Source: Durusdinium trenchii
Taxonomy: Eukaryota; Sar; Dinophyceae; Suessiales; Symbiodiniaceae
DNA: 64,000 nucleotides
NCBI GenBank assembly: GCA_963970005.1
Contig: CAXAMN010004025.1
Coordinates: 172,351 to 236,350 of the forward strand
Direction of reading: 5' to 3'
Shown: in pieces, positions 35,984 through 46,637 of the stretch
How the letters are laid out: each line of letters opens with the position of its first letter
How positions within the stretch are numbered: position 1 is the first letter of the stretch
The notes under the pieces: generated by a model
The model's database searches: none
What the model was told of the DNA's origin: nothing
The model's input: the letters and a program-made list of their open reading frames with translations, nothing else
Program-made: the position numbers and the translations under genes

Positions 35984-36123
35984 ACCATCAAACACATAAA
36001 CAGATAGAAGAAAATGACAAAAAATTGTCACAGATAAACCATGATCAAACACCTAAACAAATAGAAGAAAATGACAAAAATTGTCACATATAAGCCATGA
36101 TCAAACACCTAAACAAAAAATAA
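35984..36123. repeat. Tandem repeat, about 56-bp unit, 2.5 copies
   Basis: Units start near 35985, 36039 and 36095 and share catgatcaaacacctaaaca, aatagaagaaaatgacaaaa and ttgtcaca. The last copy is truncated. Confidence 0.85.
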
Positions 36124-36189
36124 CGTTGTCGCCCTTTTCTGCCGCCACAAATAAGCTCAATGGCCAGCAAGGTCGCCTGCGGGAACAAA

Positions 36190-36325
36190 TATGATGGCAT
36201 TCAACCTACTTGCGATGGCCTCCAAGCTGATAGCAATCCAGTTGCGATGGCCTCCAAGCTAATAGCAATAGCCTCCAACCTACTAGCGGTTACTAGCGAT
36301 GGCCTGCAACCTAATAGCAATGAAC
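36190..36325. repeat. Dispersed repeat 'gatggcctccaacctaatagc'
   Basis: Six or more imperfect copies of a roughly 22-bp unit with core gatggcctccaa(g/c)ct. On the - strand it reads as LEAIA-type peptide repeats. The same family, in reverse orientation, recurs at 58352-58441. I recall similar LEAIA peptides from predicted Symbiodiniaceae proteins, where they probably reflect repeats read as coding. Confidence 0.8.
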
Positions 36326-36447
36326 CTTCAAAGTAGAGAAACCAACACTCGAGCACCGCTTTTGCCACATCGTCCAATTGGACAGTCCAAGGCCAAACCC
36401 TCAGGTGGGTGGGGGGGTGCGGGTGGGTGGGGGGAAAATTCTGTCTT

Positions 36448-36593
36448 CTATTCATCTGGCTCCACGTCCAAATCTCTCTCCGCTCCGTTGCGGACTGCCC
36501 CAAATTTGATCTTCTATTCATCTGGCTCCGCGGCCAAACCCCGTCTCCGTCCCGTTGCGGACTGTCATGATCTTCTATTCATCTGGCAATTTT
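36448..36593. repeat. Tandem repeat with 'cttctattcatctggc' units
   Basis: The unit cttctattcatctggctcc followed by (c/g)g(t/g)ccaaa and ctccg(t/c)(t/c)ccgttgcggactg occurs at about 36447, 36509 and, partly, 36570, a period near 62 bp. On the - strand it gives MNRRSNLGQSATERREIWTW-like peptides, which I regard as repeat-derived. Confidence 0.75.
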
Positions 36594-37137
36594 GTGGATT
36601 TTTCAAACCGGGCAAATAGAATATATTCACAACCGATTTCTTCTAAAATAAGCTACCGTACTATAGTATTTTCTAAAATTTAGAAATTCAACTTATATAT
36701 ATAGAATATACTAATTTAGAAATATCGAACTACATATTTTATGATAGATAGAAAATTAAATAGCCTTCGAAATACTAATATAATAGTTAAAGTAATATCA
36801 TAAATTATATTTCACAAATTTAATATCGTAATTAATATATTTATAAATACAGAAAACGACGTTATACGGGTGTGGTTTTTACGCGTTTTTGTGATTTGTG
36901 GTTTTCTGTGTTTTTTTGAAAATGTTAATTGTTTTGAAGAACGTGTCTAGCAAAAATGTCGATTTGTAATCTATCAAATTTCTCATCAATCTGATTCAAA
37001 CATACTAGTTCTCATTGATTCCCACACAGAAGTCCATCAACCATCATCTATCAGCAAGTCCACGACATCCCATCATACAACATCAGGTCATCACCTCTAT
37101 GAGGGAGATCTGGTCTCCAAGACCTCCAATCTCAATC

Positions 37138-37313
37138 AGTCCTCAATCTCCAGCAACTAGGGCCTGGGCCTGGGCTTCTCTAGGGGGGGGGCGCCAACAA
37201 AAAAAACAAAAGAAATTGTCCAATTCCAGGAGCTTTTTCTGTTTATTTTTTTTGGCGCCCCCCCCCCCAGAGAAGCCCAGGCCCAGGCCCCACTTGCTGG
37301 AGATTGAGGACTC
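37138..37313. repeat. Fold-back inverted repeat, ~70-bp arms
   Basis: The left arm (about 37138-37207) and right arm (about 37243-37313) are near-perfect reverse complements. They include agtcctcaatctccagca, gggcctgggcctgggcttct and a G9/C11 tract with ggcgcc. The loop is about 35 bp. Just outside the right arm, ttgtcaattccacgagctgg resembles ttgtccaattccaggagct in the loop, so the structure may have arisen by an inverted duplication. Confidence 0.9.
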
Positions 37314-37319
37314 ATTGTC

Positions 37320-38617
37320 AATTCCACGAGCTGGAAGTGGCCCAGGTGCTAGAGATAGTCAAGATTATTGATTTCATTATAGCTACCTGTGTAAGAGTAG
37401 CAATTCCACCACAACTTCTTATATTCCTCTCGTCTGTTTGAAGACACAATTGTCTGCTCCTACAAGCACTTGTATATACTGTAGGCTCTATGTGGTGAGG
37501 GTGGATACTTATATTGTATGGTCTCAATGATGGAGTGTGGAAGATTGTCTTGATTTGATGGCTTAAGATATCCAATGAAAGAGAGAGATGGGCATATAGC
37601 TAGAGAGGATAGGAAAATGGAACTTCCAATGTGGATGAGATGAGATGAGATGAAGCATTGGGTGCATCAAACAGCTGGCATTGGGCTTGTGGTTGTATGC
37701 GTGCAATTCCATTTGAGACCAAAGGCGGTTGCGTAGATGCAGCACCTGGGCACGAGAGATTGGGATCCTGACTTTGAGCAAACTGTTTTGCCATACAAGC
37801 CATTGAGCAAATGCTCTAGACAGCAGCGCAATATGGATGGTGCTTCGATTGGGTTTGATTGTCCTCCAAGAACACATGGGCACCATGTGAGAGGGAAACT
37901 TGCTGGGCAATCAATGATGGGGATGGGGTCCATGGAATGCCTGGTGCAAATGGGTTTGTGCATGATTAGGTGGCCCAATGGAAGATCAGAACCATTTGGG
38001 TACAACATTGGTTGCTCCTTATGATTCATGCTATTGGTAGGGCAATGTTTTTGCACAATCTATTGGTTTACTTTTGGGTGGGTGTTGGTGAGGTCCAATG
38101 AGGTTTTGAGCTTGGGTGGCATCGCGAGAATGTCCTTGGCAATGTTGGGTGAATATTGGGAGCATGCTGAGCATGCCAGGTTTGATATAACCTGACTTCA
38201 TGTATGTCTGTGTGGGCAAGAAGGTTAGGGTGAAGAGAAGGTAGCCTTGGGAATGAGTAGTGGCCACACAGCCAATTCAGACCCTCAGTGTGTCTAAGGC
38301 TGGATCATTCCATGGGCTTCATAAGATTCTTTGGAAGATTTCGTCATAGATGGGGGGATATGGAGCATAGATCTGAAGAGCCATTGGGTGAGAGCAGTGG
38401 AGATGAGCAGGATTGGTCCAATCGAATTTGTGGGATAGGATGTGAGCTCCCAAGTGACCCTGAGAATGAGGATGAGACTTATTATGGATATGGACGTCAA
38501 GAAGGCCATGCAAAACCCAATTCCAATCAGTCATCCAGGTCCAATACTACTAAGCAAGTTTCTCAACTTTTGTTGGGCGTGGTGGGCACATTGTATTTCA
38601 AGATAATGATCTTCTCT
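37320..38617. other. Moderate-GC segment open on both strands
   Basis: Less AT-rich than its surroundings. Between 37560 and 38530 long frames exist on both strands (115 and 129 codons on -, 95 and 147 on +), Cys/Pro- or Met/Gly-rich. Neither strand shows splice signals or a motif I recognise. It may be an old mobile element. Confidence 0.3.
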
Positions 38618-38675
38618 CCATTTCATAAAGAATGTGGAGGGAGAAGGCCATTTCATAAAGAATGTGGAGGGAGAA
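38618..38675. repeat. Tandem duplication, 28-bp unit
   Basis: ccatttcataaagaatgtgg followed by agggagaa occurs at 38618-38645 and 38648-38675, identical in both copies, period 30 bp. Confidence 0.95.
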
Positions 38676-39248
38676 ACCCAAAAAGTGCTACCTTTAAAAC
38701 AATGAGAATGTTTATGGGCAAGGAAGGGTAGAGTTGGATCCAGAGGTTTTTTAAACAAGAGAAGTTGGTTTTGTTTAGGAAACAGGAGCACAAGAACATA
38801 TCTAGACTATACCCATGGAAACTCTGACTAAACATGACAAAATCTAAGAAAAACACCACAAAAGCACATAAAAACCACACCCGCATAACGTCGAGCTCTC
38901 TATAAATAATATAGTACATTCTTCGAAAAGGATAACGGCTGCGGTCGGGGATCGTTGCGGCAGCTGCATCCAAAGAAGGTTCGGGAGAAGGTACCGAGGC
39001 AGGTCCATGAGGAGGTTCGGGAGCAGGTTCCAAAGCAGACAAGGCTCCAGAGGAGAGTGTAGACAGCGAAGAGATTTTCCGAGTGACGTTTCGTGCTGTT
39101 GGGGATTTTCCTTGGGCTTATGCCATTGATCCGCCCAAAATATAACCATACTTGGCAGCTACACCTCTCTTCCCAGAGACATAGAGACAAAAAACCATAG
39201 AGACATAGAGACACAGAGTCAGAAAAACCAGAGATATAAAACACAGAG

Positions 39249-39563
39249 AAATTGTTATCTATAGGGGGTCCTTTTCTGATAGCAAGTTGTCGCTGCCAAC
39301 CAACTACCATATTTGTCCCAATATATCCAATCAGATTTCTTTGATAGGATGACTAGGAGGATAGCAGGAATTATATATATGTCCCAATATTGGCGTTACC
39401 AACCTTGATCCAAAAAAATTGCATAGATCTATGATTATAATCAATCCCTAAATAGCAAATTCTTCACCCCACCAAATTGCTATCTACACGGGCTCCTTTT
39501 CTGATAATGATTTATCGTTGCCAACCAACTACCATATTTGCCCCAATATATCTAACCAATTCC
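39249..39563. repeat. Direct repeat pair, about 90 bp, 225 bp apart
   Basis: 39249-39337 and 39474-39563 share ttgctatct-like starts, ggtccttttctgata, gttgccaaccaactaccata and cccaatatatc. A third fragment (tcccaatattggcgttaccaacc) lies near 39380. Confidence 0.8.
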
Positions 39564-39573
39564 ATTTGGAAGC

Positions 39574-39718
39574 AATCATCAAATACTTTTGCAACCAAAA
39601 TCCATCATAAAAATTTGAAAAATCTTTCGGACAAGTATTATTGCAAGCAAAATACGTCAAAAGAATTACGACAGAATATTTCGGATAAATATTGTTGCGA
39701 CCAAATTCCGTCATAAAG
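39574..39718. repeat. Tandem repeat, ~54-bp unit, 2.6 copies
   Basis: Units at 39574-39630, 39631-39684 and 39685-39718. Each has a (a/t)tt(a/g)ttgc(a/g)a block, then caaaat(a/t)cgtca-like sequence and ends in tttcgg. Copies are 70-80% alike by eye. Confidence 0.75.
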
Positions 39719-40394
39719 CCTCCAGCCATTGTATAGAGTAGGGTATGTTTTACCTTCTTTATTGGTCCAATCTATATAGCTTCTTTGATTGAAATCCAAC
39801 AACGAATGTAAATTGCCCGGTCGTGCATGCTTGGCCAGGACATGTCGATATCCTTGCTTTTGAGAGCTTGATTCAAGCGATGGGGTGCAGGATGCCCAAG
39901 GTTTTGGGGTGCATGCTTTAGAATCGTATCCAATTAGCCTCATATCTTTGCGTGCACGCTAACGTGTCTCACCGTTCCCAGCAGCCCGTCCGAGGCAAGA
40001 AAAATATTCACCGGAATCCTTCGTGATACTAATGATGCACTACTCGGCGTCCATTGCATCATTAGATTCCATTTTCATTGCTTTTTTTGATCGTCGCCTT
40101 AGAGCGCTCTTCCTAGGCAAACTCCGGATTCACCCCTCTCAAATGATATTTTTCGCAACCTACCCCCCCGCCATACCCCCTTAATTCATTTCATTCGATC
40201 TAAAAGCTCAAACCTAGCCTATCGATAATTTTCGTAATATTCTTCAAATAATAGATTTTGCATTTATATATATTTTTTACATATCCTTTCATTTTCAATA
40301 TAAATATATCTATATTTATGTTCTTATATATAATCAATTTCAATTATATTCATATTCATCCTCATATCCATATATAATTATATTTCTATTCAAA

Positions 40395-40645
40395 TCCGTT
40401 CTTCATTGCCATTCATATATTCATTCTCCCATTTTCATTTATATTCATTTTCAAATTTCATTCTCATTCATATTCTCCCTCTCCCTTTCACTCCCTCCCG
40501 CTCCCCACTCACTCCCTCTCTCCCTCACTCCCTCACTCCCTTGCTCCCTCACTCCCACACTTCCACACTCCCTGACCCCTCACTCCCACACTCCCACACT
40601 CTCACACTCCCACACTCACTCTCACTCACTCTCCTCTCTAGACCC
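40395..40645. repeat. Polypyrimidine tract with CACTCCC repeats
   Basis: About 250 bp nearly free of G on the + strand, made of ctccctcactccc and cacactcccacactc variants. It is a simple-sequence tract inside the AT-rich island; the overlapping 83-codon frame is not a gene. Confidence 0.85.
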
Positions 40646-41545
40646 CAACGTATTTAAAACTCTAGATTTTCTGCTACTACACCTCTAAACCTCACTCCCA
40701 CTATTTGCAAGTCTCTACCGGAATAATAGAATCGTATAAATTCTATATATAATTCTTAGAAAAAAATATTAATCAAATCGAAGATATTATTCTTTAAAAT
40801 ATATTATCATCAAAAATCTATTAATTTCATTATAAATTATTTCAAAAATATATATATAATATTTCCAATTATATCAATAAATTTATATTTGTAATTTAAT
40901 TATGCAATTATATTTATAAATATAAATTATATAATGTATATTTCGTATATAAAAATTTTTAATATATTTTAAAAATTAGATATTCATAATATCAATAATT
41001 TTATTATAGTTTTCAATAAAAATAAAAATTCAATAAAATTCAATATAAAAAATAAATAAAATTAATTCAATATTATATATTTATTAAATGTCATCAATAA
41101 AAATAATTTTGTTATATATTAAAATCACAATTGTTCAATATAATCCTTCCCAATATAATCGAAATGTATATATTAATTTTATCCCAATATAGTTTAATAA
41201 TAAAATATAAATTAATTATAAATATATTTATATATAATATATTTATATAATCCCAATAATATATTTCTTATTTTATATATATATTAATTTTAATCTTTTA
41301 TAAATATGATTAATATTAAATTCTTTAAATATATGTATATATATATCGTTTATTCAATATATTGTATTATTATATTATTTAAGCAGGGAAACACGAAAGG
41401 TAGATCTTTTCTAGTCAGGGAGTATCTCCGGTGTTTCAAAAACGTACCCCTTGGTCAATCATAGATGAAGCCAATAAAGCCAGAGAGCACAAGAAGGCAT
41501 AAGAAGGCTCAAGAGGAACACCATTGCGGTCAGATTACGCCATAC

Positions 41546-42027
41546 GGCTCTGCAGAGAGGTTGCGTTGCGTCGACGCTCGTTTGTGTTTTAGTGGATAAA
41601 AACAGGTGCGCGTAAAAGTCGCAATGCATAAGTGTTCCCATATGTACCAGTTATAATCCCACAGCTGCACGCACTGTGTCAGGATTACAAGCCTACACGC
41701 GCTACGTCGAAGCCGCAGTAATTCAGTGACCAACTCCCTTACAAGGATAGTGCTAGAGGGGTACGGCCGGTATTGCCAAAGATGGACGTTACGCTATGGT
41801 GGGTGTGCTCCACGATGCGGTAACATTTCGCCACGCTAGGGTATAAAGCTGAGTCGAATGGTGTTCCGCGACGCGAGGGTTTCTCCACAGGGCTTGGCAG
41901 AGAGGTTGTGTTGCATCGATGCTCGTTAGTGTCGAGCAATATAGTCTGTGAACGCAATACGTGTTGTGTCAGGCTACTGGGTGCGCACGCACGGCATCGA
42001 AGCTGCATTGCGCGACCTCATTAGGGT
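41546..42027. repeat. Diverged direct repeat pair
   Basis: The copies at about 41546-41732 and 41893-42027 share in order gcagagaggttg(c/t)gttgc(g/a)tcga, (c/t)gctcgtt, cgcaat, tgtgtcagg and catcgaagc(c/t)gca. The sequence is of mixed composition, marking the right end of the AT-rich island. Confidence 0.65.
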
Positions 42028-42207
42028 TCGTGTTGATTACGCAACCTCATGACCAGCGTCGTATTGCTGTGACTGTTAAGCGCATAATTTCACCTTATGT
42101 CCAGAATTTAATAGCGCTGGCGACGAGGGGAGGGGACGAGGAGGGGAGTGGAGGGGGGGAGGGTCGAATCAATTGATTTATCAATCATTCATCACATGGG
42201 GGGGGGA

Positions 42208-42307
42208 NNNNNNNNNNNNNNNNNNNNNNNNNNNNNNNNNNNNNNNNNNNNNNNNNNNNNNNNNNNNNNNNNNNNNNNNNNNNNNNNNNNNNNNNNNNNN
42301 NNNNNNN
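42208..42307. other. Assembly gap (100 N)
   Basis: Exactly 100 undetermined bases between G-rich tracts, the usual marker for a gap of unknown size. Joining across it is an assembly inference, so linkage of the left and right parts is not proven by sequence. Confidence 0.98.
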
Positions 42308-43679
42308 GGGGGTGTTAGACATTGATCTACCAATCTTTAATTCCGAGCAAGCTCTCAAGCCAGTCCCTTTGCTTCGCAAAGCAAACTCAAGGTAATCCTT
42401 ACCAGGCTACCTTTCGTGATATTATAGATCATTAATAACAATGAATAATTGTGTAGTTTTGTTTCATGAGGCTCAAACAAACCCCGATCGCATACGGCTC
42501 AAATTTGAGCCATGCATTTGGGCCCCAACTGTACAAAGAGCAGGCCTGACAAGCCCAAGCCTTTCTCCTTTCCAGTCAATAAGTTCAACTAAATGATCTT
42601 TGGTTGGTTCCATGTCATCTTGCATCTTCTTCTGCGCCATTCTTTCATGATTGTGAACCAAAGCAGGACTTCTGGAGCTGGAGCGAACTAGTGTACAGAG
42701 ACTCGGCGCCGTTTGGGGCTGGCTTCCAAAAGCCCATCGAGGCCTCAGAGTCGATCAACTCGACGCTTCTCGAGCGCCGGGATGGTGGGACGGTCTATCA
42801 ATGTCTAGCCTTATGCTTGGCGTCTCTTGCAGCGTCTCTCCTGTCGTGACTTTCGCAACAGCAAAGGGGCGCTTCTCATTGTAGGGGCAACTCTGGGAGA
42901 TAAACAAATGTCCTAACCACCCTGTAATCACACTGTATAGCCAGTGGAAGAAAAAGAACACCACCAGTGAGTGGGAGCAAAGAAAAGGTTACATCTTGAA
43001 AGGAGTTTCTTGGTCATCCATGATTCAAGACCCAGCTGGCATTTTGACTCTCAGGTCTCACATTGCTTGCTACAGCTGGGCATCGGTTTGAACCGACTTG
43101 TCACAGCCAAGTCGCTATCTTCAACTGCTGTACCACCCAGAACCTCAACTCGCCGATGTCAACCGAGTCTCGGCAAGCTTTGCGGGATGCGAAATGGAAC
43201 AGAGCTGTGTGAACTCTGAAAACGGTGCGTGTAGCGGATAAGAACTTTTACAATTAGTGTCTGCAAGGGGAAAAATGTCGAGTGTAGATCCCAAAGTCCT
43301 TGGACTCTATTCAGCAGTGCCATCCATTCATTGGCTCTCAAGTAAGGAAAAGCTCAATCAATGCTAGAACCATACCAATGCATAGCAGAGACAGAGGTCA
43401 TGACCGCCATTCATTGGTAGAGTGAAAAAAATAGCTTCTCTGGCAGCAGGCCAATGAGCTCGAGTCCAAGTGACTGACATTAGTACAATCTACGTTTTGG
43501 TACCTGTTTGGAATATGTTGCTGATCGTTGTTCTGTTCTATCAATTGATTGGCCTCACAATCAAGTATCCAAAAGTTGAGCATATTGCATCATATTGCAT
43601 AAATATATATATATATATATATCATTATATATCACTATATCACGTATATTATGTGTGGTGACGGCCCTCAGGATCGTCC
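42308..43679. other. Spacer, no supported gene
   Basis: One exon-like stretch lies at about 42680-42830, open on both strands (for example SVELIDSEASMGFWKPAPNG on -); its strand cannot be decided. A TA microsatellite lies at 43598-43622. Confidence 0.3.
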
Positions 43680-44591
43680 CACCGTCGGATCCTTCTCTGC
43701 CCGAGCCACCGCCACGCTCCAAAGGCGCTGTGGAGCTGCGCCGGGCCCCGCGGTGTCCACGAACGTGGCCGCTTCGGCTTCGACGAGCTCCGCCGAAGGC
43801 GCCGGAAGGGCAACGGGGCCGAGAGCGGCGCCTGCGTCAAGTGGCATCTCGGCAGCCCGTGTCTGTGTGTGTGTGTGTCATTTCTTGGGTAGTCATGTGT
43901 GTCGGGAACCTCCAAAAGAGCAGGTGTTCGAATGTGTTTTGTTCACACTGTTTTGTTGCTTGGGAAAGCAATGACACCGACCTCACGAAGCACCAAACCG
44001 AGACTTTTGAAGAACCACGGCCTGTCTCCTGTGTGTCAGGCGGCTGCGCAGGCGGTGGCAGGGGAGGCGGTTGGCTCGGCTGGGAAGGTGCCTCCTGGCC
44101 GCTCTTGGCTTTGGAGACTCGGAGACGTCGTAGAGATCCCACAAAGTCATAGAAATCTTCGGTTAGTTTTCATGATCTGGGTGAGTAGCGGCAAGATCTC
44201 CGAATAATTGCTTCAAGTGCACTTCCAGGAAATACTGACTTGTTTCATGATTCATGAATGTTTCTTTGATTCGCCGTCCATGTTCACATCGTTTCACCAC
44301 TATTCACCAACACAGTGGGACGAGCAAAGATGGCCCAGCTGGGCGAGCACAGCACTGGCCTGCGATGAGCCTTGCGAGTCGACGAGCTCCGCACCTTGTC
44401 GGTGTCGGACACAGGTCAATTTAAAGCAATTGACTTCTCCAAAAATCTCCGCAAAGTTGAGCCCAAAGCACACACCGTTACCCCTTCTTTGTGCCTGGAC
44501 TTTCTCTGGGCTGCGAAGTCGGTGGAGCCGCCGAAGCCTCCGGCGCCGGTTGTGGCACCGCTGGCGGCTCCACCGGCTGCACCGGCGGCAC
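43680..44591 (-). CDS. Ala/Pro-rich exons, probably 3' part of a coiled-coil protein gene
   Basis: Four - strand exons, each behind an AG|G: 44482-44591 (VPPVQPVEPPAVPQPAPEAS), 44313-44394 (AELVDSQGSSQASAVLAQLG), 44025-44094 (EAPSQPSQPPPLPPPAQPPD) and 43680-43831 (PSAELVEAEAATFVDTAGPG). The segments are Pro/Ala-rich and probably unstructured. Some + strand frames look open too, but the + frame through 44340-44400 carries a stop and lacks AG|G acceptors. They may continue the coiled-coil gene 2 kb upstream; phases were not checked across the gap between them. Confidence 0.5.
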
Positions 44592-44657
44592 CTGGATCTC
44601 CCAAGACGACGCGTCACGTGGATTGCATTTCAGAAAAATCCAGTGAAGTGGCCAGAA

Positions 44658-44762
44658 GCTAATAGCGTCCTTGCTCCTAGTAGCGATGCCCTTTGCTCCT
44701 AGTAGCTTCTTGTTACTAGTAGTAAGGCCAGGAGCCCCTAGTAGCGTCCTTGCTCCTAGTGG
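44658..44762 (-). repeat. Dispersed CTAGTAG repeat, cluster 1
   Basis: Units of about 20 bp such as tagcgtccttgctcctagta and gcttcttgttactagtagta, sharing a ctagta(g/a)-type core. The family recurs at 45377-45566, 51289-51345, 60828-60898 and 63160-63327. I recall the corresponding peptides (LLGAPGIATRSK type) from Symbiodiniaceae gene models. Confidence 0.85.
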
Positions 44763-45376
44763 CTGATGTGCTGATTTCCCAGCACCCACAAGATGGGAGG
44801 CCAACGTGGAGGAGTCCTCTAGCTGTTGGGGTGCAGGAGGTGGGTCAGGTGAGCACCTCGAGAGATTCTCAAACTGGGTATATAATTCAAAGGACCCACC
44901 TGCCTGAGCCACTCTTGCATAGTTTCAGGAGTCTCCACAGTCTCAAACTCACGTCGTTTAAATAATGCAGGCATCTCTGGTCGGAAGAACAAAAGAACCT
45001 GCCTAGCAAACAGGTTCAAGTTTGATCAACCAACGCTGTTTCATCGCAGCACAAACCCTAGCCCTAGATCGATGATGACGCACCTCTGTGGCCACTGGCG
45101 CCTGACCTTGTGGCAAGGCCGGCAAGGCCGGCAAGGCCTTCAGCCACCTGGGCATTCACCAAATGCCCCAACCCATGGAGAAGCATATAGAAAAACAGTG
45201 GACACAAAAGATGTCCTATCAACGTGTCCGGTTCGACATGGCACGGCAAACTTCTACCACAATGTCCAACTACTTGGAGGTTCCTTAGAATCTGGGAGAC
45301 AGGACACGTCACTGACGTTGGTACGTAAAGCAAAAATTCCCCAAAGGAACTTGAGTAAATGGCAAAACTAGGATTA

Positions 45377-45566
45377 AGAAGCTACTAGGGGCTCCTGGCC
45401 TTACTATACTAGGAGCGTTCGGACGCTACGAACGGGGCTCCTGGCATCGCTACGAACGGAACAAGAAGCTACTAGTAACAAGAAGCTACTAGGAACAAGT
45501 GCATCGCTTCTAGTAACAAGTGCCTTACTAGTAGTAACAAGGACGCTTCTAGTAACAAGAAGCTTG
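45377..45566 (+). repeat. Dispersed CTAGTAG repeat, cluster 2
   Basis: The largest cluster, with nine or more units of gctactaggggctcctggc, aacaagaagctactag and tagtaacaaggacgctt types, in the orientation opposite to cluster 1. Confidence 0.9.
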
Positions 45567-46637
45567 CCTGAGGTCACCACTCCACAGGACCACCCGGTCC
45601 CAAGGTTTCGGCTAAGCGGCCACAAGCCTGTGGCGATTGAACGGGGCTGGCCCGGTCTACCGGTCTACCTACTCCAGTATGAGACCTTTCAGGACTGGAG
45701 AACCTGGGCACTACCGGGAAGAAATACATGTACATATATACCTGTAACAGTGATCATTGTATACTAACTGTTACAGGTAAGTTCGGACAGACCCAAATAC
45801 ATATATTATATACAAGCCTGGTTTTTACAACATCAAAGGAAATTAAACATCTGTGGCGGTCTCTAGCATATATAAACGTGTCTGTAGTTTTCCATTTTCC
45901 ATCATTGCTCTGAAACTTTTTTGTGCTTCTAGAGTGCGTGGTGCGTTGTAGGCCCAACTGCTATCAACTGGCATATCTAGGCAAACAAGGGCGCTACCCG
46001 CAATTCACCTCGCAATCCCTGTCGGTCACCGTCCGCCCACGCCTGCCGCATCTCTTCTGCTGCTTGGACCTGTAACCTGAACGCCGCAACAAAATGCCCC
46101 ATGCACCTACAGTTTAATAAGCAGCAGATTGAGCAGTGGATTGTGCCCCATGCACCTACAGTTGTCGATAACTGGTCGGGAGGGTGAAGTACATGAGTTT
46201 GTCCTACTCCTCTTTGCCAACAACCCGAGAGCGATCCACTCTCGAAGTGCATCTTCAAAAATGCCATATTCCCAGCCAACATCTGGCAAACGCGGCAAAA
46301 CGATTATGATCGTTGACCATGCCCTGCCTCCTAGCACTCCCGGACATATGATTCGTGACTGGTCCAGCAATAGACTCGCATTACACAAACCTCTCAACAC
46401 AGACCCGCCAGGTCATGTTTCAATCCTTGAGAGAGCCATTTTTGGATATTTTTGGCAACCCACAGGTCTGGAAACAGGTGGTCAATCATGCATTCGCCTG
46501 AACTGAGCAACCAATGCCCCTCTTCAAAGCAAAATGTGAACCCCCCGCATGACCCACCAATCAACCCAACCAAACGAACCAATCGACGCTCCTTTCACTC
46601 GTTTCTTTGGGAGTCTTTGGGAAAGGACCTCCTTTGT

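Larger units (their letters stand above)
31900..41450. other. AT-rich island
   Basis: Base composition changes sharply near 31.9 kb. Long tracts such as 33090-33700 and 40720-41400 consist almost only of A and T, whereas the sequence on both sides is of mixed composition. Less AT-rich inserts within the island are recognisable repeats: 32400-33090, 33939-34651, 36190-36600, 37130-38800 and the pyrimidine tract at 40400-40640. No host exon could be supported. Confidence 0.85.

Noticed and set aside
36201-36521. 106-codon protein with LEAIA and MNRR repeats
   Set aside because: The frame lies wholly on two dispersed repeat families (36190-36325 and 36448-36593) and so is repeat-derived rather than a gene.
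40406-40657. 83-codon Ser/Pro/His-rich frame
   Set aside because: It is the translation of a simple polypyrimidine tract.
31900-41450. Plastid or mitochondrial DNA insertion explaining the AT-rich island
   Set aside because: No organelle protein or rRNA fragments (cox, cob, psb) were recognised; the identifiable contents are a LINE relic, a DNA transposon and nuclear repeat families.
43595-44662. + strand open frames of 185, 107 and 96 codons
   Set aside because: Long because of high GC. The - strand exons in the same place have AG|G acceptors, while the + frame at 44340-44400 has an internal stop.
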